Assembly: GCA_000436035.1 (NCBI GenBank)
Contig: FR893245.1
Coordinates: forward strand, 1 to 14,550
DNA from: Prevotella sp. CAG:732
GTDB taxonomy: Bacteria; Bacteroidota; Bacteroidia; Bacteroidales; Bacteroidaceae
Direction: 5' to 3'
DNA: 14,550 bases
Within the stretch, counting starts at the first letter, position 1. Every line of letters starts with the position of its first letter. Position numbers and translations under genes: made by a program. The notes beneath the pieces are model-generated. The model saw nothing but the letters and a program-made list of their open reading frames with translations. It searched no databases and was not told where the DNA came from. This document shows, in pieces, positions 1 through 7,097 of this stretch.

Positions 1-74
1 ATTAAATATTAATTTAACGCAGTATTGATAAAGAGACAGCCGAAGTAAAGTAACATTTCAAAAAAGTAAAAACG
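1..74 (+). other. Non-coding lead-in before the SusE/F-like gene
   Basis: AT-rich stretch with no reading frame that I can assign and no clear TTTG/TAnnTTTG promoter pair. In Sus-type loci a susD gene normally lies immediately upstream, so this is most simply the gap between susD (outside the window) and the lipoprotein gene. That placement is inferred from family knowledge and cannot be seen here. Confidence 0.4.
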
Positions 75-1571
75 ATGAAAAAGAATATATTATATAGTCT
101 AGCAGTCATGGCGAGTTTGACACTCGCCAGCTGCAATGGCGACTACGATGATTGGGCTAGTCCTCAAACAAACTCTCCAGAAGAGGCTGCTGCCAAATAT
201 GGCGTGACCTTTAGTGCTGGTGAAGAGGCAGATGTCAACATGGCTACCACCCAATACGACTCTTATGTCAATTTGGTAAAAATCACCTCGTCCAGTGCCA
301 ATATCTCTGATTATGCCGTTAAATCGGTATCCGTCAATGGGCAGACGGTAGATGCAGATTATGCCAAGGGATATATCAGAGTCTTGGCGCAAGATTTGGA
401 TAATATTGTCGAAACGGAGAATAACTCAAGAGCTGGCGTGAAACGCAATATTGATGTTAAAAGTACCGTTTCTGCCATCCTTACGAATGGTGATGCTGTA
501 ACAATCGATATGGCTGGTGAAACAACAGGTTCAGTTACCCCAAGACCTGTAAATGTAGATCCCCAAGGCTATTACCTTCTTGGCGATTTCAAAGAAAATA
601 GTAAAGATGGTAAAGGATGGCAACCTACTGCACCTGTTTATATGAAAGAGACTGCCGAGGGCAGTGGCATCTATAAAGCTGTAGTCAACACAATTGGTGA
701 TGATAGCTACTATAGTATTTATGGCGCAAGTAGCTTCGTGTCTGGCAACTGGGATGAAATCAACAAGAGTGTGTATGGTAGTCCAACCGCAGACAATTCT
801 GCCACGGAAGGGTTGTTGGTTTACACTGGTGATGATGTTGCCCATGCACCTAACGGTGTGAAGGCTATGGTCATCAAGGGAGCCAACAAATGGCAAATTA
901 CTTTCGATGCCAATAACTTGACATATTCAGTTTCCCGTAAGTATGACGATTTGTTCCTTACTGGTAGTGAATATAACTGGGGAAATACAGCAAGTGATTG
1001 GAAACAACTTACCCCTGTATATGGCAGCGATACTGACTTCTGGACAATCATCTATTTGCATGAGAATGAAGAGATCAAGTTTGCTCCACAAGCTGCTTGG
1101 GCGGGTGGCGATTTCGGATTCATCGGTGCTGAGAAGATTCATGATGAAGCTGGTGCAGGTATTGTAGATGCTGGTGGCAATCTGAAAATCACAAATGCTG
1201 GTTGGTATCTCATCCATGTGACAAATGGTGATACCCAAAAGATTGAGTTTACCAAGCCGCAAGTTTATGTGTTTGGTACTGCCGCAGGAGGTAATTGGGA
1301 TTTCGATAGTGCCCTTAAATGTAGCATTCCAACTACTGAAAAGGGAAATTTTGAAACACCAGCGTTGTCTGCTAATGCGGCTGATGAAGACGATGGACTT
1401 CGCCTCTGTGTAAAAGTTGGTGATTTCGAATGGTGGAAAACAGAGTTCATCGTTAGAGATGGTAAGATAGAGATGCGTGGTAATGGTGGCGATCAAAAGC
1501 CACGTGTCAAGGTTACTGAAGGTCAAAAGGTATATTTCAACTTTATGACTGGTACTGGTGAAATCAAATAG
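75..1571 (+). CDS. SusE/SusF-like outer-membrane starch-binding lipoprotein
   Basis: Predicted surface lipoprotein that binds starch and helps the SusCD importer, without being an enzyme. Residues 1-19 form a lipoprotein signal peptide with lipobox LASC and acylated Cys20. The acidic run after the cysteine (NGDYDDW) resembles the signal that sends Bacteroidota lipoproteins to the cell surface. The mature protein reads as an N-terminal Ig-like domain (about 25-160) followed by three beta-rich repeats starting near YYLLGDF (166), LFLTGSEYNWG (294) and VYVFGTAAGG (398). The last contains WWKTEF from 453 and a GNGGDQ motif near 469-474, typical of SusE-like C-terminal domains. Length (498 residues) suits SusE/SusF, but these diverge too fast for me to say which. 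It ends at a strong terminator, consistent with being last in a susCD-led operon. Family confidence is high; glycan specificity is inferred from the neighbours. Confidence 0.85.
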   Translation: MKKNILYSLAVMASLTLASCNGDYDDWASPQTNSPEEAAAKYGVTFSAGEEADVNMATTQYDSYVNLVKITSSSANISDYAVKSVSVNGQTVDADYAKGYIRVLAQDLDNIVETENNSRAGVKRNIDVKSTVSAILTNGDAVTIDMAGETTGSVTPRPVNVDPQGYYLLGDFKENSKDGKGWQPTAPVYMKETAEGSGIYKAVVNTIGDDSYYSIYGASSFVSGNWDEINKSVYGSPTADNSATEGLLVYTGDDVAHAPNGVKAMVIKGANKWQITFDANNLTYSVSRKYDDLFLTGSEYNWGNTASDWKQLTPVYGSDTDFWTIIYLHENEEIKFAPQAAWAGGDFGFIGAEKIHDEAGAGIVDAGGNLKITNAGWYLIHVTNGDTQKIEFTKPQVYVFGTAAGGNWDFDSALKCSIPTTEKGNFETPALSANAADEDDGLRLCVKVGDFEWWKTEFIVRDGKIEMRGNGGDQKPRVKVTEGQKVYFNFMTGTGEIK

Positions 1572-1597
1572 TACATAACCTGATTATCATAATTACA

Positions 1598-1631
1598 AAA
1601 AGGCGACTCTCACATCTGGGAGTCGCCTTTT
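1598..1631 (+). terminator. Rho-independent terminator after the SusE/F-like gene
   Basis: Perfect 12-bp inverted repeat, AAAAGGCGACTC (1598-1609) and GAGTCGCCTTTT (1620-1631), with a 10-nt loop. The stem ends in a T-run and starts 26 bp after the stop codon. The A-run on the other side would let it work on either strand. It isolates the upstream sus operon from the lacI-mfs unit. Confidence 0.85.
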
Positions 1632-1709
1632 CTGTTGCGCAAATTACGCAATAAATATCGAGACTACCAAATGTTTTCAAGTTTTTTAATAATAATCTCT
1701 TCTTAGGTG

Positions 1710-1741
1710 TTTGGTCGTTTCGAGAATTTGTCGTACTTTTG
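1710..1741 (+). promoter_or_regulatory. Bacteroidota-type promoter P1 upstream of lacI
   Basis: TTTG at 1710-1713 and TACTTTTG (fits TAnnTTTG) at 1734-1741, separated by 20 bp, the usual -33/-7 spacing of the Bacteroidota primary sigma factor. The predicted start near 1748 falls at the left edge of the palindrome at 1747-1770, so a protein bound there should block this promoter. It would give a leader of roughly 98 nt before the lacI ATG. Confidence 0.6.
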
Positions 1742-1746
1742 CTCAA

Positions 1747-1770
1747 GCGTGTGCAAACGTTTGCGCACGC
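1747..1770 (+). promoter_or_regulatory. LacI-family operator-like palindrome
   Basis: A 24-bp inverted repeat with one mismatched pair and a central CG. Its core, TGTGCAAACGTTTGCGCA (1750-1767), matches the general form of LacI/CcpA-class operators (GCAAACGTTTGC). It sits 76 bp before a LacI-family gene and over the predicted start of P1, which suggests autoregulation. As RNA it could also fold into a 10-bp hairpin with an ACGU loop followed by UUUUCUU, so a terminator-like role for read-through transcripts is an alternative. A near copy lies at 4236-4253. Confidence 0.65.
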
Positions 1771-1820
1771 TTTTCTTGATTTACATCAAACGAAATGATG
1801 CGAGATTACGGATAATTCTC

Positions 1821-1828
1821 TAATTTTG
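1821..1828 (+). promoter_or_regulatory. Candidate -7 element of promoter P2 for lacI
   Basis: TAATTTTG followed by CAGCATA matches TAnnTTTG and would place a transcript start near 1834, about 12 nt before the ATG. No TTTG lies at the proper -33 distance. The same core, with one base change, precedes malQ at 4305-4312, which argues it is functional. An imperfect inverted repeat (GAGATTA/TAATTCTC, 1802-1820) lies just upstream. Confidence 0.5.
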
Positions 1829-1845
1829 CAGCATAACTAAAGACA

Positions 1846-2871
1846 ATGAACGAGAAGATACCTATAACAATGAAAGATATTGCTCGCGACCTGGGCGTCA
1901 GCATCGCCACGGTGAGTCGAGCTTTGAAGGACAGCCCTCGCATCAGTGCTGTCCAAAAGGAACGAATCCAGACCTATGCTCGTGAACATAACTTCTATCC
2001 CAACATCATCGGGGAGGCCTTGCGCCATAGCAAGATTCAAACGATGAAGGTGATAGGAGTCATCGTGCCAGAGTTCGTCCATTATTACTTTATGTCGGTG
2101 CTTTCTGGCATCGAGGAAGAGGCACGTGCTCGTGGCTATCGTGTGATGGTGGCGCAGAGCAATGAGCGATATGAAAAGGAAGTAGCCATCTGTGATGACT
2201 TCTATAAGAATAAGGTGTGTGGCATCATCGTGTCGCAAGCCAAGGACACCAAGCGATACGACCATTTCCAAATGTTGATGAACAATGGTGTGCCATTGGT
2301 CTTCTACGATAGAATCTGTACGGGGGTCAACTGCTCTCGTGTGGTGGTCGATGACTATATGGGTGCCTATACGGCAGTGACGCATCTCATTGATACGGGT
2401 TGTAAGAAGATAGCTTTCTATGGTTCGCCGATGAACTTGGAAATCTCCAAAAACAGATACAATGGTTATCATGACGCCTTGGTGAAACATGGGCTCAAGG
2501 AATTACCCCCCCACGTACGTATTTGTGATAATCGAGCACAGGCTGAGGCGATTACGCCAGAGATTCTCAATATGGAAGATAGACCGGATGCCTTCTTTGC
2601 CATCAATGATGATACGGCAATCGGTATTCTCTATACCGCCAAGCGAATGGGTTTCCGGGTGCCGGAAGACATCAGTGTCTGTGGTTTTACCAATGGAGAT
2701 CGTGCCAAGGCTTGCGACCCTATGCTTACCACCGTGGAACAGCGAGGTATTGCCGTAGGCGAGGAAGCTGCCAATATCCTCATCGGACAAGTGGAAGGCT
2801 CTATCCCTAGCGACGAGGTGGAAAGAAGAGTCGTAAGGACAAGGCTTGTGGTGAGAGGAACCACGAGATAG
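1846..2871 (+). CDS. LacI-family transcriptional regulator
   Basis: DNA-binding sugar-responsive regulator of 341 residues, the normal LacI/GalR length. The helix-turn-helix is at about 8-28 (TMKDIARDLGVSIATVSRAL). The hinge helix is at 52-62 (PNIIGEALRHS), although the usual AR of the hinge is replaced by GE. The periplasmic-binding-protein-like effector domain runs from about 67 (MKVIGVIVPEF) to the end and includes the characteristic AINDDTAIG segment near 252-260. The start at 1846 is preferred over ATG 1870, which would cut into the recognition domain. The mfs gene follows after 32 bp, so the pair is probably one operon. Context suggests it senses maltose or a maltodextrin and controls this locus in place of the SusR sensor used by Bacteroides thetaiotaomicron; the effector is inferred. 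The palindrome at 1747-1770 is its likely target. Confidence 0.9.
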   Translation: MNEKIPITMKDIARDLGVSIATVSRALKDSPRISAVQKERIQTYAREHNFYPNIIGEALRHSKIQTMKVIGVIVPEFVHYYFMSVLSGIEEEARARGYRVMVAQSNERYEKEVAICDDFYKNKVCGIIVSQAKDTKRYDHFQMLMNNGVPLVFYDRICTGVNCSRVVVDDYMGAYTAVTHLIDTGCKKIAFYGSPMNLEISKNRYNGYHDALVKHGLKELPPHVRICDNRAQAEAITPEILNMEDRPDAFFAINDDTAIGILYTAKRMGFRVPEDISVCGFTNGDRAKACDPMLTTVEQRGIAVGEEAANILIGQVEGSIPSDEVERRVVRTRLVVRGTTR

Positions 2872-2903
2872 AGTATAAGTGATAAATTATAAATATTAAA
2901 ATA

Positions 2904-4217
2904 ATGACACAAAAACCTGATTTGAGTTTCTGGAAGCTTTGGAATTTGAGCTTCGGATTCTTCGGGGTACAGATCGCCTACGCCCTTCAGAGCGCCAATA
3001 TCTCCCGAATCTTTGCTACGTTGGGTGCTGACCCACACAACTTGAGTTATTTCTGGATTCTCCCTCCACTGATGGGAATCTTGGTGCAACCTATCGTCGG
3101 TACGCTGAGCGATAAGACTTGGTGTCGCTTCGGGCGTCGCATACCTTATTTATTTATAGGAGCCACAGTCGCTGTCTTGGTGATGTGCTTGTTGCCAAAC
3201 GCTGGTTCGTTGGGCTTGACCGTGAGTGGTGCGATGCTCTTCGGTTTGATAGCCTTGATGTTCTTGGACACCAGCATCAATATGGCGATGCAGCCTTTCA
3301 AGATGTTGGTCGGCGATATGGTCAATGAGAAGCAGAAGGCAAAAGCTTATTCTATTCAGAGTTTCCTCTGCAATGCAGGTTCTGTGGCTGGATATATCTT
3401 CCCATTCCTCTTCACGTTCTTGGGTATCAAGAACTATGCTGCCAAGGGTGTAGTGCCTGATTCCGTGATCTGGTCGTTTTATATCGGAGCAGCGATTCTG
3501 ATTCTTTGTGTCATCTATACCACGATGAAGGTGAAGGAGTGGAATCCTCAGCAATATGCTGCCTATAATGGCATGGCTGGTGAAGTGGAAAAGGAAGAGG
3601 AAGGCAAGGCTGATTGGATTACGCTCTTGCGCAATGCTCCTTCCACTTTCTGGAAGGTGGGCTTGGTTCAGTTCTTCTGCTGGTCAGGTTTCCTCTATCT
3701 TTGGAATTACTCTACGGGTGCTATCGCCGAGACCGTTTGGAATACCACCGACCCTTCTTCCGAACCTTTCCAGGAAGCTGGCAACTGGGTGGGCATCCTC
3801 TTCGCCGTCCAGGCTGTGGGCAGTGTGCTTTGGGCTGTTGTCCTTCCTCAGTTTAAGAATACCAAGATGGCATACGCCGTGAGCTTGATAATCGGTGGTA
3901 TTGGTTTCGCCTTGATTCCTTTCTTCCACGACAAGTATCTCCAGTTCATTCCATTCTTGATGATTGGCGCTGGATGGGCAGCCATGTTGGCGATGCCATT
4001 CACCTTCGTGACCAACGCCTTGCAGGGATATGGTCACATGGGTGCTTATCTCGGCTTGTTTAATGGCACCATCTGCATCCCTCAGATTGTGGCAGCCATC
4101 TGCGGCGGAGCCGTTTTAAGCCTCGTAGGTTCTCATCAGAGTGATATGATGATAGTGGCTGGCATCTTGCTCATTTGCGGGGCCTTGTCGGTTTCCATCA
4201 TCAAGACTAAGCAATAA
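2904..4217 (+). CDS. SLC45/MalT-like MFS sugar transporter (probable maltose/maltodextrin importer)
   Basis: Inner-membrane carrier of 437 residues with a hydrophobic pattern consistent with 12 membrane helices. The MFS signature loop between helices 2 and 3 is clear at 66-79 (GTLSDKTWCRFGRR), and the opening LSFGFFGVQIAYALQSANISRIF is typical of the SLC45/sucrose-maltose branch of the superfamily. A long charged central loop (about 210-245, with EVEKEEEGKADW from 227) divides the two six-helix halves. Position between a LacI-family regulator and malQ supports uptake of maltose or short maltodextrins from the periplasm, probably by proton symport; the substrate and coupling are inferred. Other disaccharides cannot be excluded from sequence alone. 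The gene ends 12 bp before a strong terminator. Confidence 0.85.
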   Translation: MTQKPDLSFWKLWNLSFGFFGVQIAYALQSANISRIFATLGADPHNLSYFWILPPLMGILVQPIVGTLSDKTWCRFGRRIPYLFIGATVAVLVMCLLPNAGSLGLTVSGAMLFGLIALMFLDTSINMAMQPFKMLVGDMVNEKQKAKAYSIQSFLCNAGSVAGYIFPFLFTFLGIKNYAAKGVVPDSVIWSFYIGAAILILCVIYTTMKVKEWNPQQYAAYNGMAGEVEKEEEGKADWITLLRNAPSTFWKVGLVQFFCWSGFLYLWNYSTGAIAETVWNTTDPSSEPFQEAGNWVGILFAVQAVGSVLWAVVLPQFKNTKMAYAVSLIIGGIGFALIPFFHDKYLQFIPFLMIGAGWAAMLAMPFTFVTNALQGYGHMGAYLGLFNGTICIPQIVAAICGGAVLSLVGSHQSDMMIVAGILLICGALSVSIIKTKQ

Positions 4218-4229
4218 GTATTACAATAT

Positions 4230-4260
4230 AAAGGCTGCGCAACCGATTGCGCAGCCTTTT
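4230..4260 (+). terminator. Rho-independent terminator after the mfs gene
   Basis: Perfect 13-bp stem, AAAGGCTGCGCAA (4230-4242) and TTGCGCAGCCTTT (4247-4259), with a CCGA loop, running into a T-tract (TTTTT to 4261) and starting 12 bp after the mfs stop. It closes the lacI-mfs transcript. Its core also resembles the operator before lacI; see the entry at 4236-4253. Confidence 0.9.
4236..4253 (+). promoter_or_regulatory. Operator-like palindrome inside the mfs terminator
   Basis: TGCGCAACCGATTGCGCA is identical at 15 of 18 positions to the lacI-proximal palindrome at 1750-1767 and keeps the central CG and both TGCGCA-type arms. Its centre lies 60.5 bp before the malQ -7 element; the lacI palindrome lies 62.5 bp before P2. 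A terminator has to be palindromic, so resemblance alone is weak evidence; the shared spacing strengthens it. A role as a binding site for the LacI-family protein is inference. Confidence 0.4.
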
Positions 4261-4304
4261 TGGGTTTTTCTTGCAAAAAGTTTTTCGGCATGTAGAAAAA
4301 TGAG

Positions 4305-4312
4305 TAACTTTG
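4305..4312 (+). promoter_or_regulatory. Candidate -7 element of the malQ promoter
   Basis: TAACTTTG followed by CAGCGTA fits TAnnTTTG and nearly copies the lacI P2 core. A T-rich stretch at 4281-4285 sits near the expected -33 position but is not a perfect TTTG. Predicted transcription starts near 4318, giving a leader of about 26 nt that contains a purine-rich AGGAAAG (4334-4340) before the ATG. With the terminator upstream, this promoter probably drives malQ and perhaps the genes beyond. Confidence 0.6.
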
Positions 4313-4344
4313 CAGCGTATAACAACTAACCTTAGGAAAGACGT

Positions 4345-7020
4345 ATGGTATTTCAGTTTAATGTAGATTATAAAACCGTTTATGGAGAGGAACTTGTCCT
4401 CCATATTACAATAGACGGAAAGGAGGCGCAACATAAGATGTGCACTTCCGATGGTCAGCGATGGGTATATGAGCTTGATGTAACCCCTAAATCCAAGACT
4501 TGCACCTATTATTATAGTGTGATACGTGATGGATTTTGCTGCAAGAGTGAGTGGCAGGTGGTGAAACACCAGCTCAACTGCACGGCAGAGCGGGCGAGTG
4601 TCTATACGCTCTACGACCATTGGCACGATATTCCTGAAGATTCTTATCTCTACAGCAGTGCATTTACTGATTGTATTAACCACCAGCAACCTACCGAGGT
4701 GAAGAAGAATGCCTTCGCCAAGACGATTCGCTTGATTGTTCGTGCTCCTCAACTTCGTGATGGAGAACATCTCGCTATCGTTGGCTCCGATCCTGCCTTG
4801 GGCGCTTGGGAGACGGCTCACGCTATTCCTATGGTACAGCAGGATTACAACGAATGGGCTACCGACATCAATGTGGAGGCTTTGGCAGTCAACTACCTGG
4901 AATACAAGTTTGTGGCAATCAATGATAAGAAAGATGCTAGCACTTGGGAGACGGGTTACAACCGCAGCCTTGAAATCCCTGAGATGAAGAGCGGCACGCT
5001 GATCTCTTACGAGTTGAACCAGTCGTTCTTGGAGCGTTGGAGCCGCAAGCTAGCCGGTACACTCGTGCCTGTCTTCTCGCTCAGAAGTAAGAAGAGCGCA
5101 GGCATCGGTGACTTCGGTGACCTCAAGAGTATGATCGACTTGGTGGCAAAGACAGGACAGAAGGTTTTGCAGCTCCTGCCTATCAACGACACCACTATCA
5201 CCCATACTTGGACAGATTCATATCCATATAGCTGCATCAGCATCTTCGCCATCCATCCTCAGTATGCCGACCTCCATGCGTTGCCTGAGTTGAAGGATGC
5301 CAAGAAGCGTGCCGAGGCAGAGAAGACGAGAGAGGAACTGAATGCTCTCCCTCAGATCGATTATGAGAAGGTAAACGATTTCAAAATCAACTATTTGCAC
5401 CAAATCTTCAATCAGGAAGGTGAAAAGATGATGAAGAGTGCCGAGTTCAAGGCGTTCTTCCAGGAGACAGAACAATGGCTTGTGCCTTACGCTCAGTATT
5501 CTTACTTGCGCGACAAGAATGGCACGGCTGATTTCTCTAAGTGGGCTGACCACAATACTTGGGATGAGGCAGAGCGCAAGGCTTTGTCCGACCCTAAGAA
5601 CAAGGCATACAAGGATGTCGAGTTCTTCTACTTCTTGCAGTTCATCCTAAACCAGCAGATGCAGGAGGCTCACGAGCATGCCAAGGATAAAGGTGTCATC
5701 TTGAAGGGTGATATTCCTATCGGTGTCAACCGTTATAGTTGTGATGTCTGGATGGAACCTAAGTACTTCAACCTCAATGGTCAGGCTGGTGCGCCACCTG
5801 ATGACTTCTCTGTGAATGGTCAGAACTGGGGATTCCCTACTTACAACTGGCATGAGATGTTGAAGGACGACTGCCAGTGGTGGGTACGCCGTTTCCAGAA
5901 TATGTCGAAGTTCTTTGATGCCTATCGCATCGACCACGTGTTGGGCTTCTTCCGCATTTGGGAGATTCCGGTGGATAGCGTACATGGCTTGGTCGGACAG
6001 TTTGCGCCAGCCTTGGGCATGACCTCACAGGAAATCCAGTCTTACGGCTTGAACTTCCAGGAGGATCGCTTCACTCGTCCGTTCATCACCGACTGGGTGT
6101 TGAATCGTATGTTCCATGAGCGTGCCGATGAGGTGAAGGAGAAGTATCTCGACCGCTTGGACGATGAGCGTTATCAGATGAAGCCAGAGGTGAACACGCA
6201 GAAGAAGGTGGAGGCTCTCTTCGAGGGCGTTACCGACCAAAAGGAGATTTGGCTCCGTGATGGTCTCTATGCCTTGATCAGCGATGTGCTCTTCGTTCGT
6301 GACCATCGCAACCCAGGCTTGTTCCACCCACGTATCTCCGCACAGTTCGACTTCATCTTCGAGTCGCTCTATGATAATGACAAGGCTGCGTTCAATCGCC
6401 TTTACAACGACTACTTCTATCGTCGCAACAACCAGTATTGGTATGGTGAGGCGATGAAGAAGTTGCCTAAGTTGGTGCAGGCTACCCGTATGTTGGTATG
6501 TGCCGAAGACCTCGGTATGGTGCCTGATTGCGTACCTTGGGTGATGAATGAGTTGAAGATATTGAGCCTTGAGTTGCAGAGTATGCCAAAGGATCCAAGC
6601 GTGAAGTTTGGTCATCTGAGCCGCAACCCATACCGCTCGGTTTGCACCATCTCCAGCCATGATATGCCAACGCTTCGTCAGTGGTGGGATGAGAACATCC
6701 AGCGTACCCAGGAGTATTACAACACGATGCTCTATCGTCAAGGTCCAGCTCCTCATCCGCTTCCAGGTTGGCTTGCCAAGGACATCATCTCTCGTCATCT
6801 CACCTCTCCATCCATGCTCTGCATCTTGAGCATCCAGGATTGGCTTGCCATCGACGAGAATCTCCGCTTGGCGGATGCCAATGCCGAGCGCATCAACATC
6901 CCTGCCAACCCTAAGCATTACTGGCGTTATCGTATGCACCTCAACATCGAGGACTTGGCGAAGGATGCCTCTTATATGAATAAGGTGACGGAGATGATTT
7001 CACAAGCAGGAAGAAATTAA
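4345..7020 (+). CDS. malQ: 4-alpha-glucanotransferase (amylomaltase), GH77 with two N-terminal CBM20 modules
   Basis: Cytoplasmic enzyme that transfers maltodextrin segments between alpha-1,4-glucans, releasing glucose and building longer chains. There is no signal peptide; the protein begins directly in a first starch-binding module (about 1-100). A second, more typical CBM20 (about 128-235) shows VGSDPALGAWET and STWETGYNRSLE. The GH77 domain fills about 245-891. Catalytic residues are visible: nucleophile Asp530 in FDAYRIDHVLGFFR, acid/base Glu721 in CAEDLGMVPD, and the transition-state Asp773 in SSHDMPTLRQWW. The length of 891 matches the long, plant DPE2-like form common in Bacteroidota. 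The start is supported by the promoter and AGGAAAG upstream and by the first domain starting at once. susB follows after 77 bp with no evident promoter, so they are probably co-transcribed. Assignment is secure. Confidence 0.96.
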   Translation: MVFQFNVDYKTVYGEELVLHITIDGKEAQHKMCTSDGQRWVYELDVTPKSKTCTYYYSVIRDGFCCKSEWQVVKHQLNCTAERASVYTLYDHWHDIPEDSYLYSSAFTDCINHQQPTEVKKNAFAKTIRLIVRAPQLRDGEHLAIVGSDPALGAWETAHAIPMVQQDYNEWATDINVEALAVNYLEYKFVAINDKKDASTWETGYNRSLEIPEMKSGTLISYELNQSFLERWSRKLAGTLVPVFSLRSKKSAGIGDFGDLKSMIDLVAKTGQKVLQLLPINDTTITHTWTDSYPYSCISIFAIHPQYADLHALPELKDAKKRAEAEKTREELNALPQIDYEKVNDFKINYLHQIFNQEGEKMMKSAEFKAFFQETEQWLVPYAQYSYLRDKNGTADFSKWADHNTWDEAERKALSDPKNKAYKDVEFFYFLQFILNQQMQEAHEHAKDKGVILKGDIPIGVNRYSCDVWMEPKYFNLNGQAGAPPDDFSVNGQNWGFPTYNWHEMLKDDCQWWVRRFQNMSKFFDAYRIDHVLGFFRIWEIPVDSVHGLVGQFAPALGMTSQEIQSYGLNFQEDRFTRPFITDWVLNRMFHERADEVKEKYLDRLDDERYQMKPEVNTQKKVEALFEGVTDQKEIWLRDGLYALISDVLFVRDHRNPGLFHPRISAQFDFIFESLYDNDKAAFNRLYNDYFYRRNNQYWYGEAMKKLPKLVQATRMLVCAEDLGMVPDCVPWVMNELKILSLELQSMPKDPSVKFGHLSRNPYRSVCTISSHDMPTLRQWWDENIQRTQEYYNTMLYRQGPAPHPLPGWLAKDIISRHLTSPSMLCILSIQDWLAIDENLRLADANAERINIPANPKHYWRYRMHLNIEDLAKDASYMNKVTEMISQAGRN

Positions 7021-7033
7021 TGAGATAATTATG

Positions 7034-7072
7034 ATACCAGACTGAGATAGCATAGCTACCTTAGTCTGGTGT
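7034..7072 (+). other. Intercistronic stem-loop between malQ and susB
   Basis: ACCAGACTGAG (7036-7046) pairs with CTTAGTCTGGT (7060-7070), with one G-U pair. Inside, one A-C mismatch is followed by a 4-bp TAGC/GCTA stem and an ATA loop; two more pairs extend the base. No T-run follows, so it is not a standard terminator. It could stabilise one side of a processed malQ-susB mRNA or act as a partial terminator. Confidence 0.5.
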
Positions 7073-7097
7073 ATTATAGCTAATAATAACTAGAAAT

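Noticed and set aside
1635..1651. TTGCGCAAATTACGCAA just after the first terminator, as another operator copy
   Set aside because: It lacks the central CG and the arm spacing of the other two sites, and it is not near a promoter motif.
2506..2512. Seven-C run inside the lacI coding sequence, a possible phase-variation tract
   Set aside because: The frame is intact on both sides with normal LacI-family sequence, the tract is short, and no repeat or alternative frame suggests programmed switching.
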